Positions 48,300-59,524 of a stretch of 64,000 nt of DNA are shown here, piece by piece; within the stretch, counting starts at the first letter, position 1, and the number at the start of each line of letters is the position of its first letter. The DNA lies in the NCBI GenBank assembly GCA_963920765.1, contig OY987242.1, positions 27,986,002 through 28,050,001 of the forward strand, given 5' to 3'. The DNA is from Ulota crispa. Lineage: Eukaryota; Streptophyta; Bryopsida; Orthotrichales; Orthotrichaceae. A model generated the notes under the pieces. The model had not been told where the DNA came from. It worked only from the letters and a program-made list of their open reading frames with translations, and searched no databases. The translations under genes were made by a program, and so were the position numbers.

Positions 48300-48514
48300 C
48301 TCCATAATTATACAATTGCACAAATAGGAGTTTTAATGCTGACTTGCTGCAAATGCAAACACTTGCAAACGTAAACATGGGAATTGCACCATTGGAAGTG
48401 ATCTAGGAGCAACAAAAGTCAACTCCCTTTGACAGCTGTCAATTCTTTCTAATATTGGTGCTAATGTGGATCAGTGGATATTTGGAATTGTTGTCTGTAA
48501 TACGTTCTTTTTAA

Positions 48515-49471
48515 CCCCTAAAGGACCAAGTGGCTATTCAATAGCCACTTGAGAACTTGGGTAGGGTCATATGGAGTCACTTTTTGTTAGATGTTCTCAA
48601 AACTGTTACACAAGGTGCAAATATGTATATCCCTCAAGTGGAAATGTAATTTTTTCCCCAATCGGATGCCCGGTTCAAAAGTTATGTTGCATAAAAGAAT
48701 TCAGGCAGCTTGGGCATCTTGGGCATCTTTGGAGAATTTTATACTAAAACTCTCATCAACTTTTGAAATTTGGCAAGTATGTAACCAAAAAGACATGGTG
48801 TACAATTGTCAAAAAAAAAAAAAAATTGAGCTCTCACATCATGTTTTGAAGGGAGTCAAACTTTGTTAACTGTGTTCAGGCTGTTTCAAGAAGAAAAAAT
48901 TCCTCTAACTTTAGGCCCTATTCTATTTCAATTTATAAATCCAAAACTCTTGAAACTTTTTTTCACTAATTCCAAATGTTTGTCTCCAACTATTCACCAT
49001 TTAGATTTCAAATGAAAGACTTCCTCATTGTAGAAGAAATCATGAAAGAATGACTAGTGTATTGCCAATTCACTAAACCTCCTTGTATTGCATGGTGATT
49101 TACAATAAGCTAGATTCTATACTTGCATCTGAAAATTTTCATGAGTGAACCTAACATCATATACTTGTAAGTGGTCAAAAAGTTCAAATTTGTGTAGAGC
49201 AAAAGTTTTACTCTAAGAAGGCTCAAAATCTGTTGACCTTGTTTTGCAAGAATGAAAAAAAGCTATTTTTCTCACTTCAAATGTTATAATCTTACAATCT
49301 ATGTGGTCAAATGGGCTGAAATTTTTTGCACATATTTATTTATGTGTTTGACTAGCTTTTGTACTGTTGGAATTGAGAAAAAATGTTTTTTTTTTTCAAT
49401 TTTGAGCAATGCACTAAAAGTTGGCAGTTTCTGAGATTTTTTCTCAAAAAACACCCCTGGTCCTTTAGGGG
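48515..49471. mobile_element. piggyBac-like element Q (A subfamily)
   Basis: The 957-bp element has ends CCCCTAAAGGACCAAGTGG and, read inward from the right, CCCCTAAAGGACCAGGGG. TTAA lies at 48511-48514 and 49472-49475. It aligns with element A over its whole length. Confidence 0.87.
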
Positions 49472-49594
49472 TTAATCGTGCTTTGAGCTCTTGGATGATT
49501 GTTGGCTAAGCAGAGAAGATTGTATGCTAGAAACAATGATAACGTAACTGCAAGTAATGGCAGGATTCTATTTACCAGCGACCTTTGGCAAAGG

Positions 49595-49862
49595 AACGGG
49601 ACATTCATTAAATTGGGAAAAACAAAGGTACCATTTTGTGCTCCACTTCAATCCAAAATAGTTACCTCAAACCAAATTCAAAAGTATCAAATTTAGTCTA
49701 AGTCATTAAGATTTTTTCCCTCACAAATTCCTTCTCTCAGGTGAGGACATGTGTACCAAAAAAACAGTGGAGCTCAGTTGGGGGCCTGCTTTGGGGTGAT
49801 CACCCCAAACCTTCAAAAGTCCCAAAATGACCATTTTGTCCCAATTTAAAAAATATCCCGTT
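49595..49862. mobile_element. 268-bp TIR element, 4-bp target duplication AAGG
   Basis: The ends are AACGGGACATTCATTAAATT and, read inward from the right, AACGGGATATTTTTTAAATT. AAGG flanks both sides (49591-49594 and 49863-49866). It is the same family as 45491-45755. Confidence 0.82.
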
Positions 49863-49899
49863 AAGGTTAGTTTACTAGAGTTACTAAAATATATTCCCA

Positions 49900-50800
49900 T
49901 CTTTTACAACATCAAAACAAAATTGTAATCATAGAATCTTGAACTTCAAGGCTTCTAGATGGCGCTATCCAAAATAGTCATGTAGATTTTAACCCCTCAC
50001 CGCCCCGGGTACAACAAAAAAGACTGAAATGGGACCACATTCTGGCTCTTGGAGTGGTGAGGGGTTAAGATGTTTGTGATTGAATGTGGATGAATGTAGA
50101 TTTTGTGCTTTCTTTGGAGTTGCCCAAAATTTCTAATGCAAATTAGCAACTTTTGGATACAAAATTGGAAAACAACCACTTAGGATGCTTTAGTGTTGAT
50201 TGTTGTTACTCCAAAACTAATGGCCCCTCTTCCAAATCCATGAACACCTTTTCACAAATGAGCTTGCAACACAACTATCAAAGCGCAATTGTCTAATACA
50301 AAGAACTTTTTTATCTTCAAATATTGACCAAAAATCATTATGAATGAAAGAAAATTCAATGGTGAATGAATTCTAGTTTTCATAACAAAGACATTCCAAT
50401 TGAAAGTAGTTCAAAAGTAATTTTAGAATTTGTTGAATGTCAAAATTTCAATAAAAGGGCCCTCTTTGCCCATGGGAATGCCCAAGGGAAACCTTCACCT
50501 TTTTCTCAACTTGATGATTGTCTTTTCCATGTGACAACTTATTGTAGGCTCTGTGACACTATTCACGACACTTTTCATGACACCTTTCATGACACAAAAT
50601 GTATGCTTGCAGTTAACCTTCCACACAAAAAATTGGAATAAAATATGGAGAAAATTAAATTTGAACACTAAAACTAACTTCAACGTGCAACTTTTCCAAA
50701 AAAAAACCGTTAAAACAAGCAAATATGTGCCTTCAATAGGTTTTCAAAATTTCCTAAAAAATTTTGAATACCAAACTCTGGTGCCTCTGGCATTTACGGG
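49900..50800. mobile_element. Partial piggyBac-like element S (G/L subfamily, inverted) carrying element R
   Basis: The right end reads CTGGCATTTACGGG followed by TTAA (50801-50804). The interior matches elements G and L in inverted orientation, for example CATCAAAACAAAATTGTAA and TTAGCAACTTTTGGATAC. The left terminal sequence is missing, so the start is approximate. Confidence 0.72.
49993..50064. mobile_element. 72-bp piggyBac-like mini-element R nested in S
   Basis: The ends are CCCCTCACCGCCCC and, read inward from the right, CCCCTCACCACTCC. TTAA lies at 49989-49992 and 50065-50068. Element G shows the same sequence context with a single TTAA (17913-17916), so this is a clean insertion. 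Confidence 0.78.
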
Positions 50801-50992
50801 TTAAGTTGGAGCCTCCCAAGACTTGGGAGTTGGGACTGTGGGAGGCTGGGAGCACCGTCGGCAGCATCTTGACTTTAGCCTGAAAATTCCTAATCCTGGG
50901 CTCAGGATGACTCTATAGCTGCAGGCCTCGACGATTTTGAACGTGCAAATGGAATAACCGCAGCCCACAGGGGTTTTCACGCCATCTCAAGG

Positions 50993-51314
50993 GCGGGCCA
51001 CACAGGCCAGAACTGCCGGTTCAAATCGGCAGTTTGTAATAAACAGGTAGCGGTTCTTACATGTTTGTGAAAAAGTAGATTTTTTGATTTTCAAGGCTCA
51101 CTTTTCTTGTCTATATAAAATTGTCAATTTTGAGAGTTCACAAACTGCCGTCTCAAACTTCTTATCTTAGAATTGTGAAAAGGTTATCTTTAAGTGAACA
51201 GCAGATGAAAATTTGAAAAAGTGGTTGTCTCATAGTTTTACAAAAATATAAGTTACTTCTCATTTGTTTCAAACTGCTAGTTTTTGGCCTGTGTGGCCCT
51301 GGCATCAGGGCATC
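50993..51314. mobile_element. Possible Mutator-like MITE
   Basis: Inverted GGGCCACACAGGCCA occurs near both ends, and a 9-bp direct repeat ATCTCAAGG flanks the segment (50984-50992 and 51315-51323). The right end extends about 15 bp beyond the inverted repeat, so the exact terminus is uncertain. A 9-bp duplication suggests Mutator-like origin. Confidence 0.5.
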
Positions 51315-51323
51315 ATCTCAAGG

Positions 51324-53040
51324 ACCCCCCCACACAAATTTCATCAAGGATCTACGTGGAAGCTGCATGCGTACTTTCTATGCATGGTTAAAGTGTGGAA
51401 TTTGACGCCTATTTGAATTGGAGTTGAACATGTGCTTGCCTCTTAGGGTCACTGCACCTAATAACCAAAATACATAGAGCATCTCCACCCGACCTCAGAG
51501 CATCCTCACCGTTATACAATCAACAGACTTGCAAGGGCACTTTGTGTGGTTGCTCCATTTGGCACACCTCCCCATAAACATGCCAATGTTGTATACAAGA
51601 CAAGGCTTGTTCAAATCTAGCTCAAAAATAAAAACGTCAAGAGTTTGGGTCTTTGTTAAAGAGCTCAAGTCCAAGACAATCAAAGTTTGTTGGTTGGTTG
51701 TCAAGTGAGGCTTGTGATTTAAACTTGACACTTGTCCTTTGTGATACACTCTTAGTTCATGTTGGAGGACAACAATAAGACATTTGAGATTGAGCAAGAC
51801 TACAATTGTGGATGGGCCATCGACACCTGCTTTTGGAAGCTCCAAGTTGCATGCAAAGGTATGGATGCTCTCAAGAGCATCATCACTAGGAAACATAATA
51901 ACCCCATATCCATCAAATATGGGGTTTAATGTTTCTTATTTCAGTGTTAATCACATGTTTTTCTCACTTGTTCAATTAGGAACATTAATTTCCCACCAAT
52001 GACAAGTTCTTTTGTTTGCAAAAACAAATAGATTCTTCACTGGTGATTATTCAATTTACAAATTGTAGAAGAAGAAACATGATTTTTTGAAGTTGTTGTT
52101 CACAAGGATATTGCAATTTTTGCTATGCCAAAGAGAGTGAATATATTAGTAGGTCCATGCAATAATTGCTATCTTTCATTTAAAAGTCCTCCAACCCTCA
52201 GTTTTGCTGTATGAGTGCAAATGCCCTCTAGGCCTCTTCACATTAGTTACGGCAATGACCAAAGCATTGAAAAAATTTTAATTGGAGAAGGAGAGATTCA
52301 AGTTCACTTAACCAAGCATCAAAATTGAAGGGCAATCGAGGCTTAAAATGGATGATAAAATGGCATGGAATCTTACATGTCATAAAATGAATAAGGTTTC
52401 ATAAGCACCCAAATTTTGCGTTGAGACTCTCAAGAGGTTCTTTGACTAGATTTGTATGGTGACTAAACCATCCCAAAATTTTGATTGGCCAATTTTGTTA
52501 CTTTGTAATATTATTTGCTATTGAAAATGTTATTTTACTAATGTCTTTTTTTATGATCATTGTTTATATTGCTGGGAACACAAGTGTTCTTTTTGCAAAG
52601 TTTTTTTATTGTTGAAATGCTCAATTATAGCATAAATTGCATTCTAGTTATAGAAATTTTGATATTATTGTAACAAATAAAATGTATTGAAGTTTTTATT
52701 GTGATTAATGAGTATTTGTTTAATATCATTTTTTTACAACCAATCTCAATTGTAAAAGCACACTAAAACAATGGCATGATCATTAATTTTGTATTTCCTC
52801 TTTGTACTATTGATCAAACTTTTGATAGTAAATTCTATAGTCTTCTTGATTACACGTTTCCTTCTTTATCTCTTTGGCATTCAAATGCTTGAAATTTTAT
52901 TAAGAAGAGTGGAGAAAAGAGGGAGGGGGAATTTAGAGAATAAGAAAGAATAAAACATTGACCAAACCCCAAGAACCTGTCTAAGTTAATTTTAAAACTA
53001 AAAAGATGTGACTAATAGGTGGTAAAATTAGCTTTGGTCA
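51324..53040. other. Spacer without recognised gene
   Basis: The longest frame (51495-51896, minus, 133 residues) has no motif I can name and may be a decayed transposon fragment. The rest is AT-rich. Confidence 0.4.
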
Positions 53041-53044
53041 TTAA

Positions 53045-53174
53045 GGTAAGAGGTTCTAAAATGGTGCTGGTTCTAAATGCATGCACTTATAGGAATGTTT
53101 AACATGTTCCCCTCAAATATTTATTATTGTCATTCATGAGTTAGGTATTCTTAGCCATTTTAGAGCCTCTTACC
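53045..53174. mobile_element. GGTARGAG-family element W3 (130 bp)
   Basis: The ends are GGTAAGAGGTTCTAAAATGG and, read inward from the right, GGTAAGAGGCTCTAAAATGG. TTAA lies at 53041-53044 and 53175-53178. No coding capacity. Confidence 0.8.
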
Positions 53175-53178
53175 TTAA

Positions 53179-55447
53179 TCATGCCTAAGAGCAGTGACCA
53201 TGAAATAAACATGGAATGGCTCTTAGGCAATAGTAAAGAAACCCTTAGGGTATATTTTAGTGTTTGCTAAGTAGCAATGGTCCAAGACATTTACGTTAGG
53301 TAATAGAGTATATTTCACGTTGGCAAATAAAGTTTCACTCATCATGTCCATGTGAGTGTGGGAAAAATAAGCGAAAGAATAGGATTTGTAAGTTGTCAAA
53401 GAAACTTCAAAAGTGGTTGTATTTCAAACTCAAAACTTCAAGATATTACATTTCTTTTTGAAGCGCCTCAAAACTCTTGTTTTTGAGCCTTGCACTTCAA
53501 AGGTGGCCCTTGCTCTTCAAACATGCCCCATAAGCTTAAATAGTCATTTGATCATTCACCAAGGAGAATAAAGGATAAATTTCACTAATTAGGGGGTTTC
53601 ATATATGCCTTACACCACCAAAATTGTTCACGTGAATGAAATTGGTGAACAAGTTAGTCAAGCCACCATTCATGTCCTCTCAATCACCCATTCAAATATC
53701 CAAATTGTAGTGAACTACTCACCACCCTTTCAACTTTGCCCACAATCACTAATTCCGTATGGATCCCTTGAACTCCACCATTGTTGCTTCTAAGCTGGAA
53801 CCCTTTGTCTCCACAATTGTCCGCTTCTAATCAAGATCTCTTCAGCTCCACCATCGTCGCTTCTGGCGCATCGCAATTCCTTGAATGACCTTGACCTAAT
53901 AATCAACTTTGCATCCAAACTGTCTAAAGGCGCGGAGCAAGAGCCAAGAGGCAGGCAACAACTCAAACAGGCGTAGGCGCGAGAGCGACAAAACACAAAC
54001 GGAGCTAGCGGGAGAGGCAAGGAGGGAGAGGCTTCATGTCATTCACGCGTGAACGAGCAATGAGGACCTCCAGGACCTCCTCGAGGTCCTCATGGCTTGT
54101 TCACTTTTGTGACTTCACGTTCACCATGAACAAAAACTTGTTCACGACCATTCGTTCACCATTTTTTTGAGATATTTGAAACCCCCTATTCTAAAATGAA
54201 TAGTGTTTGAAGAACCATTACTTTGACACACTAGGATGGAGTGTCATGAAAGAATTTTGTGGAGCCTACAGCACTTATCATCAATATTTGAATTGTGTTG
54301 GGCCCTAAGAGAGCATGCTCTAATGCAGTTTTATCCAAAGTGGATGCATTATACAGAAATCTTCCAACAACACCCTTCCAATGGAATGTTACATGCCTTG
54401 TTTGGAACCAAAGCAAATTAGCGATAATTCAATACAGAAATTGATCAACTGTTCAACTTTTCTGCTCTTTACCAAGTTTTACGCTCATAGAAAATTCGGC
54501 AGCACATGGAAGATGCTCTGCTAAAGGAATTCATCTCATCGACAAGTCCATAAAACAGTGTTTAATGAGATTTCATTCGATAGGTACTAGAGAAATTCAG
54601 TAAACATTGAATTCTTTAGTGGGTTTCAGACCTGGAGAACGAGTTTTGGAAGAGGACGTGGTCGAACTTGCTTTTCACCGATCAAAATTAACAGCATCGA
54701 GACTTTGAGGATCCCAAGCAGCACATAAGTGCATGATGACAATCAGGAATAGTTACCGGTGAACAACTCGGTGCACAACTTGATGGTGCTGTTACTCAGC
54801 TAGAAAGGAGGTAAACTAGTTTAAGAATTGAACACTTCAATGTGCACCTCCAAATTTCTACTTCGACATCTGCATTCACCGTGGAATTCAACAAACTTCT
54901 CAACACCATGGTTGTTTCAAAATTTGAACAGAGAAAGGACAACAAAAAGAATTCTATGATCTTTTTCATCAACAACCTGCAAGTTGTATGAGGAAAGAAT
55001 CGCAGTACGTTGAAGAATATCAGGTTTCGGTTTTCATTAATATAGACTTGAGCCACCAAGTTCGCATCCGGCAAAAAAAGAGAAGGCTTCTGGATAGACC
55101 AACAACCAGAGTCACCGCCCATAGATCGAGCAGGAAACTCATAAGCGTCGGCAAAAGTTATCAGCCAAGTTGCCACTGGAGTCTAAATATAAAAGAAGAA
55201 AATGAAGAGACAGTCCCGCTCAATTTCCGATTCTGTACTACCAACATCACTTGGACAATCGAAACTACTGTAGTAGCACCACAGATTTCTTCAAAAATAT
55301 AACAAGCTGCCCAGGAGTTCACTTGGTCCATGCTCCGACCAGGACAGATGGCTTACAACAGAGTATCTGATGGCTTTTCAACAACTGGAAACGACACAAA
55401 AGTGTGAGGACAGGACCAGAGACTTCAGAAACTGACAACACTTCCAA
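53179..55447. other. Spacer and probable IQD 3' region
   Basis: Near 54059-54094 there is a GC-rich hairpin (GAGGACCTCCAGGACC and its inverse). The stretch 54.8-55.45 kb may hold the IQD 3' UTR. I recognise no further gene. Confidence 0.4.
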
Positions 55448-58400
55448 TCAGGTTCTCCACCTCTTGTCTCCTGATAACGAGTTTCTGCGTGCCGGTGATT
55501 CAGCTCCAGTAGTCTCCATGATCCGAGGCTTCTCTTTCGGAGTTGTTGCTTTTGGGCTTGGAGTTCCCCGGCTCTGCAAAACGAAAACATTCAAAACAAC
55601 GACATACTAGATTGGTGAACCATGAGGACTCCTTTACTGACCACCTTTTACCAACAGCAACTCCTATATTCGTGCACCCTGCTGGATGCCTTGGATATCT
55701 GTCTATGGTTACTGAGTTTTCAATGCAAATGGGCATGTTTGCTGCACTTATTGTGCTGTACAACCTCCCACTTCTGAAATGCATAAAGAACTCGTGACTG
55801 ATTTTGATGTCAGCAGAATTGGGTCTGGCATCCAAAGGTGACTCCACAGCACTGTAGATCGCCCAAAATTCGTACTACTACTTATGTGAATAGGCTGAGA
55901 TTGATACAAGTAGTTTACTCCGTATGGTGGATGAGCGAGTTATGGTACGTACCTGGAAGGACTGGGACTTGCGGGTGCCGAAGGCGGTCTTGGGGGAATC
56001 GGTGCCCTTGCTCACGGATGGCGAACCTCCAATGGAATATCGTTTCGGTGTCGTCCGGACAGGTGAGTCGGGGGTATCCGGGCCCCTGGTTTTAGGATTG
56101 CTGGAGGACCGAAACTTGGCCTTTGCTGATTCTGTTGGCACCATGTACCGGCATGTGGGTCGCTTGCTTGGGATGGGGCTGTCCCCGTTTTCTCCTCCCT
56201 TCTCCACGTTTGGTGACTTGCTGTCACCATTTTCCTGGTGGCCGTTGCTGGTGTGTCCGTTTACGACGTCTGCATACGAGCAATCGCATGAATAAGAACA
56301 CCGTAGCTGTGTCCATCTTCGTATTACCAATGACAACACCAACAGCAAACCCGTTCTCTTCATCTCAGATAAACGAGACTATGCAAAGTTACGAAGGAAT
56401 GCAACACTCTTTCTTCACCAAAATCGCATCTCGTCTTGTACTGTACATTCGCATCAACTGATGCACAATTTGAATTTACCTGAAGAGGATCCCTTGGCAC
56501 TCGGTGCGTCTTGATGCTCGTCGTTTGAACCTGATCCGCAACCGGAGCTGTGAGTCTCACCATTCAACGCCCCACAAGTGTCTCCTCTGTGATCGCTGTT
56601 ATGCGCTTCTGGCAGGACCAAGTGTTCCATGGTGACGGAAGGGTCTTCCCCTGCGGAGTCGAGTCCAGGAGGCGTTTCTGGCACAGGAAGCGAAGTGTCT
56701 GAAGCTTGTGGAGATGGTGGGATAGGGAGTGAACTTTCTGAGACTGCAGGGGATGGAGGCATCGACTTCTCACGAGCCGGTGACTGGAGAGCGTCCGGCA
56801 TTCCCGACTGGAAAATCTGGATGGGTGATCTGTCTTCTTCCATAGCCGGAGGAATAGGCACTTCAATGGGCGGTGGCCTGGGAATGACGTGATGGCCGTT
56901 GGGTGGAGACGTAGGTGTTGTTGCGGGGGAAGACACTGGTGCACGCCAGTCAGCGACACTACCAAAATCAGGCTCGATCTTCTCGGACAAGGGACTGGAT
57001 GGAGATCGGGAAAGCTCTTTCTTCTCCGATAATGGGCTTGAAGGAGATCGAAGACGCTCTCTCTTCTCGGAAAACGGGCTTGATGGAGATCTAACGGGCT
57101 CTTTCTTCTCCGAGAACGAGCTTGTCAATGACGCTCTGACAGACTCTCTCTTCTCTGAGAGAGAACTTGAGGAGGATCTGAGGAAGTCTTTCTTCTCCGC
57201 AAAGGACCTCGCAGATCTGATAGGCTCTTTCTTCTCGGGTAATCTGGTAGGCTCCTTCTTCTCGGCTGAAGACTTCGCAGACTCTCGCTTCTCCAACATC
57301 GAGTTTGAAGATTTGGTGGACTCCCTCTCGGAAGGAGATTTGCCATGCTCTTTCTGGCTTGAGGATCTCACGGGCTCCTTCGATGACTTGACAGGCTCCT
57401 TCTTCTCAGCCATGGGGCTGGACGATTTGATAGGCTCCTTCTTCTCAGACATGGGGTTCGAAGACCTGGACTTCGCTGGAATCGGATTCGGTACGTAGTC
57501 TTCGTGATACTTCACTTTCAATGTGTTCACATCGACCTCCTTTGTGGTGTACTCCGAGTTCTTCCGTGATGGGATGATTTCGATGAAGTCTTTCGATTTA
57601 CTTGAGCCGTTGGGGACTTCAACATCGCGACTCTCCCAAGGCCTGGCATACGACCAGAGCTCCAGCCATGACCAGCCCCAATGAGGTTGGCCTGGGTTAC
57701 AATCAATGACCAATGAGCTCCGATTTGGAGCGCTTCTCTTTAACTGCCACAACAAAGAAAAGGCTCCGTAAATTTGAGTTCATAAATGGACACGATTCAA
57801 CAGTGAACTGTAAAGAACACCAGAATGAACACGAAGGATGTTAGCATGTGCGCATCATCAAGTGACACGAAATGACCAAGATCTAATTTAGGTGTAATGG
57901 AAAACGAGTACCTGCTGCGTGAAAAGGTTTGCCGTTGGCCGTTTCTGCTGGAATACCTCTCTTTCACCCTGAATCACTTGAGGTCCAGGGTGTTGTAATC
58001 CTCCTCTGCTTGCATCCTGAACAGAGAGCATATTGTTAGAGTTGGAAAAAATTTCCGATTTAAAGGATAACAGTGAAGATTTCAAAGTGCTCAATTCTTG
58101 AATAGTACAATGGAGTTAACGTGATACAAAGCGAGAGAAATGGAGCACACCACATGATGGCCAGCTCGAGAGCTAAGCCGACGCCTCTTTGATATTCTGC
58201 TTCGTACAGCTCTACCATCCTTGGACACCCGAACGCGGCGTCCTCGAAAGACAGCTTGTACACGAACAATAGCTTCCATCGTCGTCAAAGTTGTGGCGGC
58301 TTGTCTGCGTATTTGATGACCTCGAAGCAATGCTTGAAGTCTTATCAATCCTTTCAAAGCCTGCCCATTTCAACATTAAGAGTTTGACCTATTAGTAACC

Positions 58401-59524
58401 AAAAATTATGGAGTAAGGACGTCCAATTCGATTGATCGTACTGTAAGAAATACAATTGATAAGAAACCAAATTGAATATCACTAGAACCAGTAAAGATTA
58501 CTGGATATGTTGGTCATAACATAGCAAAGTCTACCAAAGAAAAGTCCCCACATGACTCACTCAAGCTTGCTCAAACAAATATGAGACCAAGTTTAAGCTT
58601 CTTGGTCCTTCACGGATAAATGGAAACCATTCTCCGTATCGAGAGGTCTAAAAGTTCGTGATGCAGCTCGAAGATTCCATCACCAGGTGTTAAATTTGTA
58701 CTAATTTCAAGTTAGACAATGTAAAATAATTGCTCTTGCTGTCGTCTTAGTTAGTACGTTCCACTACTGTACCGCTTGCGTAGCAATGTAGGACGTGCTT
58801 GTATGATCTGATCGACCTACAATGGAAAAAAACCCACAAAGGTGAATATTTTGGCTATTTGAATCATACCAAAGGCTCATTGAATCGCTGCTGAATTTTG
58901 GCAGCGGCCTCTTCTTCTTCGCTGATACTATCGTCATCATCCTGCTGCTGCTGCTGCTTATCCACCACTTGGACTTCAACACCATTGCTAGCCTTGTTCT
59001 CCTCTTCTTCGATCACGTTCTCTGGTGCCTTCTCGGAATGGTTTGCAACAATGGCAGGATCTACTGCCTCCGGAGTAGGTAAAGGATGAGGGAGAACTTG
59101 TTGGCCACGACTGCGCTCTGGCTCGGCCTCGTCATGGGTGACTATTTCAAACGACGGCAGCGGATGAGGTGTTGGCTGAGGATGACGTACGGGTGAGTGA
59201 TCATACTGCTTGGAGAGGAGTGTCTCATCACCATCAGCCTTCTGCATGACAATAAAAACAAAGCATCACTTAGCTGATGTGCGCAAGACCAGAAAATCCA
59301 CGAATACCATCATAAATCAATTAAGGCTCAACCCCAATGAGATATTAAGATTAACAAGCGAGTCACACTTCAAAGTAGCTCATCCCAGCCACAAAATTCG
59401 AATCTCCACCTACCGAGTCCTGCTGATCTGGAGAAGAAGGCCTCTCCTTGGATGGTGAGCGGAAGGCGTTCTTCACTGCTTTGAACCACTTGTTGGGCTT
59501 GTTTGGCTTGTTTGATTTTCCCAT
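55448..59524 (-). CDS. Large IQ67-domain (IQD) calmodulin-binding protein
   Basis: IQD proteins bind calmodulin and link calcium signals to microtubules or membranes. Exons: 59524-59414, 59241-58870, 58360-58151, 58016-57912, 57743-56480, 56269-55953 and 55573-55448, all GT/AG and in phase, giving about 834 residues. The start gives MGKSNKPNKPNKWFKAVKNA, the typical basic N-terminus. The IQ67 core is AAAKIQQRF, then ALKGLIRLQALLRGHQIRRQ, AATTLTTMEAIVRVQAVFRG and RRVRVS. Next come LKRSAPNRSSLVIDCNPGQP and HWGWSWLELW, a long Ser/Lys/Glu region with about 12 copies of an EKKEPxRSS unit, and a C-terminal DUF4005-like YMVPTESAKAKFRSSSNPK. The first IQ motif is not fully resolved: joining 58870 to 58360 drops about six residues, and a possible small exon near 58760-58815 (encoding SYIATQA in one frame) does not splice in phase with canonical sites. 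Confidence 0.9.

Noticed and set aside
51495-51896. 133-residue minus-strand frame
   Set aside because: I could not tie it to any family; it is reported only as an unassigned spacer frame.
56899-57498. 199-residue plus-strand frame opposite the IQD repeat region
   Set aside because: It mirrors the repeated EKKEP codons on the other strand and has no independent support.
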